Below, piece after piece: positions 32,215-40,476 of a stretch of DNA of 44,282 nt. The notes under the pieces were generated by a model. That model saw only the letters and a list, made by a program, of their open reading frames with translations. It searched no databases and was not told the origin of the DNA. A program made the translations under genes and the position numbers. Position 1 is the stretch's first letter, and each line of letters opens with the position of its first letter. Source of the stretch: Mycobacterium sp. 852002-50816_SCH5313054-b (lineage in GTDB: Bacteria > Actinomycetota > Actinomycetes > Mycobacteriales > Mycobacteriaceae); NCBI RefSeq assembly GCF_001667185.1, contig NZ_LZIC01000119.1:1-44282 (forward strand), read 5' to 3'.

Positions 32215-32988
32215 ATGGGCAAACTCGCACTCGTCACGGGGGCCACCTCCGGAATCGGCCGGGCATACGCCGAACGGCTCGCCGCCGACGGCCACGACCT
32301 GATCATTGTGGGCAGGCGAGCCGAGCGGTTGGCCGAGTTCGCCGGCGCCCACCCGGACGTGAACGTACGCACCGCGGCCGCCGATCTTTCGAACAGCGAC
32401 GACGTCGCCCGGGTCGCCGAGATCTGCGCCGCCGAGCCGCTGACGATGCTGGTGAACAACGCCGGGGTCGCGCACTACATGCCGTTGGCCGAGCTGCCCG
32501 CGGGCAAGGCCGTCGAACTGGTGAACGTGAAAGTCCTTGCCCCCACAATGCTTACCCGCGCCGCGGTCCCCGGGATGCTCGAGCGCGGCGCGGGCGCGAT
32601 CATCAACATGGCAGGCATGATCGCCTTCAGCGGTCCCGCCCCGCACTCCCAGCCGCCCCGCCGCGCCGTCTACGGGGGGACCCTGGCCTACCTCGTCGCG
32701 ATGTCGCAGACCCTCGGTGCGGAGCTGGAAGGGACCGGAGTCGTCGTGCAGGTGGTGTGCCCCGGGGTGGTGGCGACCGAGTTCCACGAACGTCAGAACA
32801 TGGACCTCGGTGCGGTGCCTCGGATGAGCGCCGACGACGTCGTCACCGCCAGCCTGCGGGGCCTGCAGTTGGGCGAGACGGTCTGCGCCCCCGGCGTCGA
32901 GGACGCGAGCCTGTTGGACGCCGTGTTCCAAGCCGACCTCGCCGCCTTTGGCGCGCAAAGCCCCGAACCCGCCACGCGGTACCGCTGA
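32215..32988 (+). CDS. SDR-like protein lacking the canonical Ser and Lys
   Basis: 257 residues, classical SDR size. TGATSGIG (8-15) and NNAG (81-84) are present and an NADP-type RR pair follows strand 2 (VGRRAERL). In the active site, Y153 stands in AVYGGTLAYL, but position 157 is Leu instead of Lys, and the Ser expected in NMAGMIAF is Gly (134). The fold and cofactor site are intact while two catalytic residues are missing, so it may be a non-canonical enzyme or binding protein. AAAGGAAAC lies before the ATG. Confidence 0.85.
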   Translation: MGKLALVTGATSGIGRAYAERLAADGHDLIIVGRRAERLAEFAGAHPDVNVRTAAADLSNSDDVARVAEICAAEPLTMLVNNAGVAHYMPLAELPAGKAVELVNVKVLAPTMLTRAAVPGMLERGAGAIINMAGMIAFSGPAPHSQPPRRAVYGGTLAYLVAMSQTLGAELEGTGVVVQVVCPGVVATEFHERQNMDLGAVPRMSADDVVTASLRGLQLGETVCAPGVEDASLLDAVFQADLAAFGAQSPEPATRYR

Positions 32989-32990
32989 AC

Positions 32991-33006
32991 ACTTCGATGT
33001 CGAAGC
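32991..33006. promoter_or_regulatory. TTCGA-N2-TCGAA site 3 (MarR autoregulation)
   Basis: ACTTCGATGTCGAAGC lies 14 bases before the MarR ATG and 2 bases after the SDR stop. Its position suggests the regulator represses its own gene. Confidence 0.65.
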
Positions 33007-33020
33007 ACTAGGGTCAAGGA

Positions 33021-33515
33021 ATGGCCAAGGCGCTCAACCCCGTCCAGCTGCGGACCTACTTCGCCTTGATGGAGGCGGTCAGCCTGCTGCAGTACGAGGT
33101 GCGGCAGCAGCTGCAGGCCGACGGAAATCTGAGTTACGTGCAATTCGAGATTCTGGCCAAACTTGCCGACGCGAAGCACCCGCTCACCATGACCGACCTG
33201 GCCGACGGCGTGGTGTACAGCCGCTCCGGCCTGACTCACCAGGCCGGGCTGTTGGAAAAGGAAGGCCTCATCACGCGCGCTGCCTCGCCCGACGACCAGC
33301 GCGCCACGGTCGTCAGCATCACCAAGCAGGGCCGCGCCCGCGTCGCCAAGGTCTTGCCCGGCCACATCGAGGTGGTGCGCGAGCTCCTGTTCGACTCGCT
33401 CTCCGATCGGGACGTACGCACCCTTGGTGAGGTGATGAGCCGCGCCCGCGACCACATGCGTTCTCGGCCCCCCCGCTCCGCCGCGCCGCGCGGTCGCCAC
33501 GCCGGCGCCAACTGA
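33021..33515 (+). CDS. MarR-family regulator
   Basis: 164 residues with a winged helix-turn-helix (about 40-110): YVQFEILAKLADAKHPLTMT, then DLADGVVYSRSGLTHQAGLL and the wing ASPDDQRATVVSITKQG. The C-terminal tail is Arg-rich. The start ATG follows TCAAGGA. The three TTCGA palindromes around it are its likely targets. MarR proteins often sense phenolics or oxidants. Confidence 0.88.
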   Translation: MAKALNPVQLRTYFALMEAVSLLQYEVRQQLQADGNLSYVQFEILAKLADAKHPLTMTDLADGVVYSRSGLTHQAGLLEKEGLITRAASPDDQRATVVSITKQGRARVAKVLPGHIEVVRELLFDSLSDRDVRTLGEVMSRARDHMRSRPPRSAAPRGRHAGAN

Positions 33516-33621
33516 TGGCGAACGAGGCGCGGACGCTGACTGGTCGGTCGATCCCGATGGGCTGCTGCACGAGTCGCTGATGATCGCAGCACCAACGCCG
33601 CCACGTCACTAGCCGCGTTCG

Positions 33622-34038
33622 TCACCGGGCGCACCACCATCGCCACCATATTGCCGGGTGTCGAAGGAGCGTCGGCAGGATCGCTAGTGGATCGAAGTAG
33701 GTGACGCGTTCGATCGCCTTGCCGTCCTGCAGGACGAGTCGGTTCACGGTGGGCCATTCGATGACCTTGCCTCCGACACGAGCGTGAAGTCGGAACTCAA
33801 TGAACACCAGGTTCCCGTCGCCGCACCATCGGTCGACGTCGGCGCGTAGGTCGGGGAGGCAGGACCAGATGCGGTGGAACTGTGCTTGCGCGGCTGCGAT
33901 CCCAATCATGGGAGCAGCGAGCGGCTGTACCAGGACAACATTGTGGTGCAGGAGTTCGGGTAACCGTCGAGGTGACGGGTGGCGCCAGAAGTCGGCGAAC
34001 TTGGTGACGAACTCTTCAGGGCAGGAGCGCGTGTCCAC
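33622..34038 (-). CDS. SnoaL-like / NTF2-fold protein
   Basis: 138 residues with the cone-shaped alpha+beta pattern: EFVTKFADFWRHPSPRRLPE, then the aromatic-rich strands (VFIEFRLHARVGGKVIEWPT) and IERVTYFDPLAILPTLL. Family members bind small hydrophobic ligands or isomerise polyketides. No catalytic residue is certain. It stands alone on the minus strand. Confidence 0.75.
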   Translation of the reverse strand: MDTRSCPEEFVTKFADFWRHPSPRRLPELLHHNVVLVQPLAAPMIGIAAAQAQFHRIWSCLPDLRADVDRWCGDGNLVFIEFRLHARVGGKVIEWPTVNRLVLQDGKAIERVTYFDPLAILPTLLRHPAIWWRWWCAR

Positions 34039-34202
34039 TCTTTAACGATGGCCATCCCTGCGTGCCAATTCGACGCATCACGCTGCCAATCACTGCCAAC
34101 CCAATTCGACTGGCCGTTGCGCTTCCAGCAGAAATGGGTAAGTAACGAAGTAGCCCGGCGCGTCAGGTGTGGAACAGGTCATTGATCGGAAGGTGGGATC
34201 GC

Positions 34203-34526
34203 ATGGTTCGTCACGAGGAGGGCCGGTGGGACGTCAGCATCAAGAGCAATGCGGTTTGCCTTGAGCGCATTGCTGACAGCGACAAGCAGTTGTTCGAAGA
34301 CTCGTTATCCCCCGACGAGGCCCGCGCACTAGCTGAGCTCTTGAGGAAGTTCGCCGACAAAGTCGACGAGTCCGGTGACTCCGGTAAGTCCGACGAGTCT
34401 GAGGACTCCGACAAATCCGACGAGTCAGACGACTCCGACGACTCCGATAAGTCCGACGAGTCTGAGGACTCCGACGAGTCTGAGGACTCCGACGAGTCTG
34501 AAGACTCTGACAAATCAGAGGGCTAG
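34203..34526 (+). CDS. Protein with a long Ser/Asp/Glu repeat tail
   Basis: 107 residues. Residues 1-54 form a small ordered part (MVRHEEGRWDVSIKSNAVCL, then a helix SPDEARALAELLRKFADKV). Residues 55-107 are nearly all S, D, E and K, in units such as SDESEDSDKS. The DNA has 9- and 18-bp repeats (34365-34523), so the tail length can vary by slippage. ATG 34203 follows GGAAGGTGGG. I recognise no family; the tail is predicted to be disordered and strongly acidic and could bind cations. Confidence 0.6.
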   Translation: MVRHEEGRWDVSIKSNAVCLERIADSDKQLFEDSLSPDEARALAELLRKFADKVDESGDSGKSDESEDSDKSDESDDSDDSDKSDESEDSDESEDSDESEDSDKSEG

Positions 34527-34540
34527 TACTGCCGGCGCTT

Positions 34541-34840
34541 CTAGGTGCAGCCGCTCACCTGGATTCGCCGGCCCGCATTGACGCAGACGTTCACGTTCGG
34601 CGGTGGCGGCGGCGGAAAGTCCTGCGGCAGTGGCGCATAGTCGGCCGGCGGTGGCGCGTAGGTGCCGACTGTGTCGGCCACGTTGGTGCATCCGCTCACC
34701 GAAACACGCCGGCCGACGCTCGCGCAGACGTCGGCGTTGGCCACACCGGGGGGCCGCACGACGGCATACATTTCGGGAACCACGGTGAAGGCCAACACCG
34801 TGATCCCCGCGGCAGTCCAAGATCGCACCCAAAGATTCAT
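34541..34840 (-). CDS. Small secreted protein with two Cys repeats
   Basis: 99 residues. An N-terminal signal (MNLWVRSWTAAGITVLAFTV) is followed by two copies of a short motif: NADVCASVGRRVSVSGCT and NVNVCVNAGRRIQVSGCT, separated by a Pro-rich linker. ATG 34838-34840 lies 6 bases after AAAGGAG; an in-frame ATG two codons upstream is too close. The function is unknown. Confidence 0.65.
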   Translation of the reverse strand: MNLWVRSWTAAGITVLAFTVVPEMYAVVRPPGVANADVCASVGRRVSVSGCTNVADTVGTYAPPPADYAPLPQDFPPPPPPNVNVCVNAGRRIQVSGCT

Positions 34841-34867
34841 GGCCATCTCCTTTCCTCGGCACCGCCC

Positions 34868-35263
34868 CTAGGGAGTGGCGCCGGCCTCCCCGGCCAACGG
34901 GGTCCACTGGCAGCGCTGTTTGACGTCGACCAGCGGCTGACGGATGTTCTCCAGATCGGCTTGCTCCTGCGGGTTCGCGTTGAAGTAGTTCTGCACGTCA
35001 TCGCGGATCTGATCTTTGGGCCGATCCTGCAGTCCGGTGTAGAACCCGTTCACGTCCGGGTGCGTGAACAGGTAGGTCGACAGCGACGCCGCGACGCCCG
35101 CCGCGACACCGGCCACGTCGCCAGCCGTGCAATTGGCCGGCCGCGGCGGCGTATCGGCCGCGGCGGTCGACGACGCGGTAGCGCAGGACAGTGCACCGGC
35201 AACCGCGCCCGCTCCGATAGCGCCGACAATTAGTCGGCTTGGGAAGGAGAGTGGGAGGAACAT
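34868..35263 (-). CDS. MTB-type hemophore-related secreted protein
   Basis: 131 residues with a Sec signal (about 1-36) and the mature domain NCTAGDVAGVAAGVAASLST followed by YLFTHPDVNGFYTGL, a DDVQNYFNANPQ segment and a last Cys in VKQRCQW. This pattern (two Cys, HPDVN, four or five helices) matches the Rv0203-like heme-binding family. It is divergent from the antiporter, with a DosR-like box between. Confidence 0.75.
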   Translation of the reverse strand: MFLPLSFPSRLIVGAIGAGAVAGALSCATASSTAAADTPPRPANCTAGDVAGVAAGVAASLSTYLFTHPDVNGFYTGLQDRPKDQIRDDVQNYFNANPQEQADLENIRQPLVDVKQRCQWTPLAGEAGATP

Positions 35264-35354
35264 AGCGGGCTCCTTCGTCCGGTGATCAACCTGACTGCAA
35301 CCGACGACGGGTGCCGTCCGGGGCATGTTAAGCAGACTCTGGCGCCCGTCAACA

Positions 35355-35368
35355 GGGGAAATGGTCCC
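35355..35368. promoter_or_regulatory. Possible DosR-like box (hemophore/antiporter gap)
   Basis: GGGGAAATGGTCCC matches about 10 of 14 positions of the core GGGACTWWAGTCCC on either strand. It lies 91 bases before the hemophore start and 84 before the antiporter start. Degenerate, so low confidence. Confidence 0.3.
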
Positions 35369-35452
35369 TAAGACTCTCCGGGCCATATCCACGCCAATAG
35401 CGAACCTGCCTGCAGAATGTCTTGGTGCTGACCGCGCGGAAGGGCCGCTGAC

Positions 35453-36625
35453 GTGCACGGGTTCGGCTTTCACACGCTGGCGCTGCTGACCGCGGTGGGT
35501 TTCGCCGGTCCGCTGCTGGCGTCGCTTCCGCGCCTGCAAATCCCGGTCATCATCGGCGAGCTGGCCGTGGGCCTCATCGTCGGCAAGACCGGTTTCGGCG
35601 TCGTCGACGACGCCAATCCGACCTTCCAGTTGTTGGCGAACATCGGCTTCGCGCTGGTGATGTTCGTGGTGGGCACCCACGTTCCGGTTCGCGATCCCAA
35701 GCTGCGCTCGGCGGCGCCGCGGGCGCTGCTGCGGGCGGTCGTGATCGGTGCCGTCGCGGCGGCCCTGGGCGTCGGGCTCGCGGCCGCGTTCGACACCGGC
35801 CACGCGGCGCTGTACGCGGTCCTGATGGCCTCCTCGTCGGCGGCGCTGGTTCTGCCGGTGATCGATTCGCTGCGGCTGCAGGGACCGGATGTGCTGTCGG
35901 TGACCGTGCAGATCGCCATCGCCGACGCCGCGTGTATTGTGTTGCTGCCGTTGGTGATTGACCTGAAGCACGCGCCGATCGCCGCGCTGGGTGGGCTAGC
36001 GATCGCGGCCTGCGCGGTGGGGCTGTTCCTGCTGCTGCGCGTGGCCGACCGCAGGGGCCTGCGTCGGCGCCTGCACAAGTACTCCGAGGACCGCCGCTTC
36101 GCGCTGGAACTGCGGACGAACCTGCTCGTGCTGTTCACCCTGGCGGCGCTGGCCGCCGACACCCACGTGTCGATCATGCTGGCGGGGTTCGCGTTGGGTT
36201 TGGTGATCGCGTTGGTCGGCGAACCGCATCGGCTGGCCCGTCAGTTGTTCGGCATCACCGAGGGGTTTTTCAGCCCGCTGTTCTTCGTCTGGCTGGGCGC
36301 CTCGCTGCAAGTGCGCGAGTTGGGTTCGCATCCGGTGCTGATCCTGCTGGGCATCGGGCTGGGGCTGGGCGCCGTGCTGGCGCACTGCGCGGGAAGGCTG
36401 CTCGGCCAGCCGCTGACGCTCGCGGTGCTGTCGGCCGCCCAACTCGGGGTGCCGGTGGCCGCGGCCACCATCGGGACCCAAGGACACCTGCTGGTGAAAG
36501 GCGAAGCGTCGGCGCTGATGTTCGGCGCCCTGCTCACGATCGCCGGCACATCCATCGCGGGGGCGCTGGCGGCGCGGCGCCAGGCGGGCGTAACGGCGCA
36601 GCAGCCCACCCCACCCGGGGCCTAG
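35453..36625 (+). CDS. CPA2-type cation/proton antiporter
   Basis: 390 residues with about 11 membrane segments, a KefB/NapA-type Na+/H+ exchanger domain. IPVIIGELAVGLIVGKTGFG is the early family signature, and ADAACIVLLPLVIDL lies near the substrate-binding helix. There is no cytosolic RCK/TrkA domain. The start is GTG 35453. The substrate (K+ or Na+) cannot be told. Divergent from the hemophore gene. Confidence 0.85.
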   Translation: MHGFGFHTLALLTAVGFAGPLLASLPRLQIPVIIGELAVGLIVGKTGFGVVDDANPTFQLLANIGFALVMFVVGTHVPVRDPKLRSAAPRALLRAVVIGAVAAALGVGLAAAFDTGHAALYAVLMASSSAALVLPVIDSLRLQGPDVLSVTVQIAIADAACIVLLPLVIDLKHAPIAALGGLAIAACAVGLFLLLRVADRRGLRRRLHKYSEDRRFALELRTNLLVLFTLAALAADTHVSIMLAGFALGLVIALVGEPHRLARQLFGITEGFFSPLFFVWLGASLQVRELGSHPVLILLGIGLGLGAVLAHCAGRLLGQPLTLAVLSAAQLGVPVAAATIGTQGHLLVKGEASALMFGALLTIAGTSIAGALAARRQAGVTAQQPTPPGA

Positions 36626-36628
36626 GGA

Positions 36629-36648
36629 TTGGCACAAAGTCCTTTTGC
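36629..36648. promoter_or_regulatory. Possible degenerate DosR-like box before Acg/hydrogenase unit
   Basis: The core GGCACAAAGTCC is about 90 bases before the nitroreductase ATG. It matches 9 of 14 positions of the DosR core. Suggested mainly by the better sites at the other end of the module. Confidence 0.25.
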
Positions 36649-36735
36649 CTAGTGCCGTCGTGCTCTCGTCTCACCGGTCGTATCTGCGCGATGGTGGATG
36701 GCGTGACGCTGCTTTACCCGAAGGGAACTACCGCC

Positions 36736-37713
36736 ATGAACGCACGCTTTCCGGACGCCGGCACAGTCCGGACCGTCCTGACTCTGGCGTCTCGGGCACC
36801 CTCGGTGCACAACACGCAACCGTGGCGGTGGCGCGTCGACGCCGCGAGCCTGCATCTGTACGCCGACGCCGAACGGCAATTGCCCAACACCGACCCGGAC
36901 GGCCGGGACCTGATCCTGAGCTGCGGCACCGCGCTGCATCACTGCGTCGCCGCGTTGGCGGCCGTTGGGTGGCTCGCCAAGGTGACCCGGTTGCCGAACC
37001 CGGATGACCCCAATCACCTGGCGTCGATCGAATTGTCCCCGTACCCCGCCGACGCCGTCGACATCGCGCTTGCCGCCGCGATACCGCGGCGGCGCACCGA
37101 CCGGCGCCACTACAGCTCCTGGCCGGTGCCGATCGCCGACATCGCGCTGATGGCCGCGCGGGCGGCCCGAAACGGCGTGACGCTGTGCCAAGTCGAGGAC
37201 CTCGACAAGCTGCACAAGATCGTCGCCGAATCCGTCGCGGAGCACCTGAATCGCGATTACCTCGCGGAGCTCACCGCATGGAGCGGGCGCTACGCCTCGG
37301 TCGCGGGGGTTCCGGCCCACAGCACGCCGGCGCCCGACCCCGCGGCGAAAATACCGGGCCGATACTTCGCCGGCCCCACGCTGCCCATGGCGCCGGACGC
37401 GGCGCCCTCCGACGACAGTGCCGTCGTCCTCGCGCTGGGAACGCGGACCGACGACCGGCTGGCGCAGCTGCGTGCCGGCGAGGCCACCAGCGTCGTCCTC
37501 CTGACCGCCACGTCGATGGGACTGGTCAGTTGCCCCGTCACCGAACCGCTGGAGATCCCCGAAACGCGCGAGTCGGTTCGGTCCGACATCTTCGGCGGCG
37601 GCGATTACCCGCAGATGCTGCTTCGGGTGGGCTGGGCGCCGATCAACGCCGACCCGTTGCCGGCGACGCCGCGGCGCGAACTTTCCGACTTCGTCGAATG
37701 GGTCACCGAGTAA
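36736..37713 (+). CDS. Acg/Rv3131-type nitroreductase-family protein
   Basis: 325 residues. VLTLASRAPSVHNTQPWRWR (about 14-33) is the hallmark of the Acg group, followed by DGRDLILSCGTALHH and, late, PQMLLRVGWAP. The family has an unusual lid over FMN and several DosR-regulated members in M. tuberculosis; its reaction is unknown. ATG 36736 follows AAGGGAAC; the frame is open further upstream but starts with non-family residues. The hydrogenase operon begins 36 bp downstream. Confidence 0.85.
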   Translation: MNARFPDAGTVRTVLTLASRAPSVHNTQPWRWRVDAASLHLYADAERQLPNTDPDGRDLILSCGTALHHCVAALAAVGWLAKVTRLPNPDDPNHLASIELSPYPADAVDIALAAAIPRRRTDRRHYSSWPVPIADIALMAARAARNGVTLCQVEDLDKLHKIVAESVAEHLNRDYLAELTAWSGRYASVAGVPAHSTPAPDPAAKIPGRYFAGPTLPMAPDAAPSDDSAVVLALGTRTDDRLAQLRAGEATSVVLLTATSMGLVSCPVTEPLEIPETRESVRSDIFGGGDYPQMLLRVGWAPINADPLPATPRRELSDFVEWVTE

Positions 37714-37748
37714 CGACGGCAGCGAGGCGAGCGAGTTAGGCGGATGAT

Positions 37749-38888
37749 GTGGCGGTGAGCGGAGACGCCGTAGGCCATCAGGTCTCGTTGTTCGACACGG
37801 TTGGCCTGCACCGTCTCGTCGAGGTGCTGATCGAGCGGGGCTACCGCGTGGTGGGTCCGACGTTGCGGGACAACGCGATCGTGCTCGCAGAACTCGAATC
37901 GGCCGACGACCTGCCGCGCGGCTGGGGTGTCGACGTCGCGCCCGGACAGTACCGCGTGCGCCGCCGCGACGACGGCGCCGCGTTCGGGCACTCGGCCGGC
38001 CCGCAGTCGTGGAAACGGTTCCTGCACCCGCCGCGACAGCGGATGTGGGCCGGCACCCGGGACGGGACAGGCGAGCCCGAAACCGACGACCCCGAAACGG
38101 AAGCCCCGCGCTACGCGTTCCTGGGTGTGCGCGGGTGCGACCTGGCCGCCATCGCCACGCTCGACGGCGTGCTCGGCCGCACCGACTACCCGGACGGCTC
38201 CTACGTCGGCCGCCGCCGGCGGGCCTTCGTCGTCGCGGTGAACTGCACCGAGCCGGGCGGGCTCTGCTTCTGCGCGTCGATGGGCACCGGCCCCGCGGCC
38301 GGGCCGGGTTACGACCTGGCGCTGACGGAGCGCCTCGCGGGTGACGCGCCGGAATACCTCGTCGACGTCGGCAGCGCCGAGGGCGCCGACGTGCTGGCAG
38401 CGGTTTCGCATCGGGACGCCAGCGGCGATGAAATCGCTTCTGCGCGTGACGATGTGGAGGCCGCTGCCCATAAGATGGGCCGCCAGATGCCGAACACCGA
38501 TCTGCGGGACCTGTTGATCCGAAACCGCGAATCGCCGCAGTGGGACGAGGTCGCCAGCCGCTGCCTGACGTGCGGCAACTGCACGATGGTGTGCCCGACC
38601 TGCTTTTGCACCAGCACCGAGGACGTCAGCGACCTCACCGGTGAGCACGCCGAGCGCTGGCGCGAATGGTCGTCGTGCTTCGAATTCGACTTCACCTACG
38701 TGCACGGCGGCGGCAGCGTGCGCCAGTCCGGCGCCTCGCGGTACCGGCATTGGCTGACCCACAAGCTGGGTACCTGGCACGACCAGTTCGGCATGTCGGG
38801 CTGCGTGGGCTGCGGCCGGTGCATCGCGTGGTGCCCCACCGGCATCGACATCACCGCGGAGATGAACAAGATGGCCGGCGATGAGTGA
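37749..38888 (+). CDS. [NiFe] hydrogenase beta subunit (Fe-S, HydB/SudB-like)
   Basis: 379 residues. Two 4Fe-4S motifs are visible: CLTCGNCTMVCPTC from C272 and CVGCGRCIAWCP from C352. The front half has GCDLAAIATLDGVLGR and the Cys-containing CTEPGGLCFC segment of HydB/SudB-like subunits. It passes electrons between the NAD(P) module and the small subunit. The start is GTG 37749 (GTG 37755 also possible). It overlaps the gamma gene by 8 bases. Confidence 0.85.
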   Translation: MAVSGDAVGHQVSLFDTVGLHRLVEVLIERGYRVVGPTLRDNAIVLAELESADDLPRGWGVDVAPGQYRVRRRDDGAAFGHSAGPQSWKRFLHPPRQRMWAGTRDGTGEPETDDPETEAPRYAFLGVRGCDLAAIATLDGVLGRTDYPDGSYVGRRRRAFVVAVNCTEPGGLCFCASMGTGPAAGPGYDLALTERLAGDAPEYLVDVGSAEGADVLAAVSHRDASGDEIASARDDVEAAAHKMGRQMPNTDLRDLLIRNRESPQWDEVASRCLTCGNCTMVCPTCFCTSTEDVSDLTGEHAERWREWSSCFEFDFTYVHGGGSVRQSGASRYRHWLTHKLGTWHDQFGMSGCVGCGRCIAWCPTGIDITAEMNKMAGDE

Positions 38889-39717
38889 GCCGGTGTCGGC
38901 CATGGCGCCCGTCCCGTACCGGGTGCGCAGTCGCGTGGTGGAGAGCCCCGATTCGGCGACCCTGTGCCTCGAGCCCGTCGGCGCTGCACTGCGAAGCCCG
39001 CAACCCGGGGAGTTCATGATGCTCTACGCGTTCGGCGTGGGCGAGGCCGCGATCTCGATCAGCGGCGACCCGTCGGTGACCGACGGCTCGATCACGCACA
39101 CCATCCGGGCGGTCGGGGCGGTGAGCCGCGCGCTGCACAACGCCGAACCGGGCAGCGTCGTCGGGGTCCGCGGCCCGTTCGGCACCACCTGGGGGCTGGA
39201 CGAAGCCGCGGGCCGGGACCTGGTCCTGGTCGCCGGCGGCGTGGGCCTGTGCCCGTTGCGTCCGGCGGTGCTGGGCGCGCTGGCGGGGCGGGCCCGCTAC
39301 GGCAAGGTGACCCTCGTCGTGGGCGCCCGCTCGCGGGCGGATTTCGTGTTCGTCGACCAGCTCGAAAAGTGGGCCCAGGACCCGCAAATCGCGCTGCACG
39401 TCACGGTCGACGTCCCGGTCCAGGGCTGGAGCGGCGAGGTCGGCCTGGTCACCGAGCCCCTGCGCCGGCTCGCGCTGAGCCCCGGCCGCACCACCGCGTT
39501 CCTGTGCGGGCCGGAGCCGATGCTGCGGTTCGGCGCCGAGGCCCTGCTGGCGAAAGGCGTTGCCGCCCGGGATATCCGGGTATCGCTGGAACGCAACATG
39601 CAGTGCGGGGTGGGCTGGTGCGGTCACTGCCAGCTGGGCCCGCTGCTGCTGTGCCGCGACGGCCCGGTCGTCGGTTACGACGTCGCCGGCCCGCTGCTGG
39701 GAGTGAAGGAGCTTTAG
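38881..39717 (+). CDS. Hydrogenase gamma subunit (FAD/NAD(P)-binding, HydG-like)
   Basis: 278 residues of the ferredoxin-reductase type: an FAD domain (about 10-95, QPGEFMMLYAFGVGEAAISI), an NAD domain (about 105-230, LVLVAGGVGLCPLRPAVLGA), and a C-terminal Cys cluster (MQCGVGWCGHCQLGPLLLC) for one Fe-S centre. It feeds NAD(P)H electrons in or out. The stop is flush with the ATG of the small subunit. Confidence 0.85.
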   Translation: MSEPVSAMAPVPYRVRSRVVESPDSATLCLEPVGAALRSPQPGEFMMLYAFGVGEAAISISGDPSVTDGSITHTIRAVGAVSRALHNAEPGSVVGVRGPFGTTWGLDEAAGRDLVLVAGGVGLCPLRPAVLGALAGRARYGKVTLVVGARSRADFVFVDQLEKWAQDPQIALHVTVDVPVQGWSGEVGLVTEPLRRLALSPGRTTAFLCGPEPMLRFGAEALLAKGVAARDIRVSLERNMQCGVGWCGHCQLGPLLLCRDGPVVGYDVAGPLLGVKEL

Positions 39718-40476
39718 ATGGGCCCAACCACGTTGGCCGTGTGGAAGTTCGCCTCCTGCGACGGCTGTCAGCTGACGCTGCTGGACTGCGAGGACGAGCT
39801 GCTCACCCTGGCCGGCCAGGTGCAGATCGCCACGTTCGCCGAGGCCTCCAGCGCGATGGTCGGCGGACCCTACGACGTGTCGCTGGTCGAGGGTTCGATC
39901 ACCACCCGCCACGACGAGCACCGCATCCGCGAAATCCGCGAGCAGTCAAAGGTTCTGGTCACCATCGGCGCGTGCGCCACGGCCGGCGGAGTGCAGGCGC
40001 TGCGCAACTTCGCCGACGTAGCCGAGTTCGCGTCCGTCGTCTACGCCAAACCCGAGTACGTCGACGCGCTGGCCACCTCCACGCCGGCCTCGGACCATGT
40101 CAAAGTCGACTACCAGCTGCCGGGCTGCCCGATCGACCGCGGTCAGCTGCTCGATACCCTCGCGGCGCTGCTGATCGGGCGCAAACCCCGCATTCCGGCC
40201 AAGACGGTGTGCACCGAGTGCAAGCTGCGCGGGGTGACGTGTGTGGTTGTCTCCGAAGGCATCCCGTGCCTCGGACCGGTGACGCATGCGGGCTGCGGGG
40301 CGCTGTGCCCCCGGCACCATCGCGGCTGCTTCGGCTGTTTCGGCCCGTCGGCGGTGCCGCAAACCGCGACGCTGATCCCGCTGCTGCGCCGCGACGGGAT
40401 GTCCGACGGCGACGTCGACCGGGTGTTCTCGACGTTCAACGTCGCGACCTTCGCCGCGGAGCGGGGCAACGCGTGA
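39718..40476 (+). CDS. hyhS: [NiFe] hydrogenase small (delta) subunit
   Basis: 252 residues, Fe-S protein with the proximal cluster motif CDGCQ (C14, C17) in WKFASCDGCQLTLLDCED, the later ligands in GACATAGG and LPGCPIDR, and further Cys at CTECKLRGVTC and CFGCFGP. No Tat signal is present, which fits a cytoplasmic group 3 enzyme. The stop overlaps the GTG of the large subunit (GTGA). Confidence 0.88.
   Translation: MGPTTLAVWKFASCDGCQLTLLDCEDELLTLAGQVQIATFAEASSAMVGGPYDVSLVEGSITTRHDEHRIREIREQSKVLVTIGACATAGGVQALRNFADVAEFASVVYAKPEYVDALATSTPASDHVKVDYQLPGCPIDRGQLLDTLAALLIGRKPRIPAKTVCTECKLRGVTCVVVSEGIPCLGPVTHAGCGALCPRHHRGCFGCFGPSAVPQTATLIPLLRRDGMSDGDVDRVFSTFNVATFAAERGNA

Noticed and set aside
34365..34523. 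CRISPR-like repeat array
   Set aside because: The units are 9/18 bp, contiguous, without unique spacers, and in frame within a gene. This is a protein-coding repeat.
38964..40472. Open frame continuous with the hydrogenase large subunit, giving 933 codons
   Set aside because: The upstream part overlaps the gamma and small subunit genes in another frame and is Arg-rich without domain motifs. The large subunit starts at GTG 40473.
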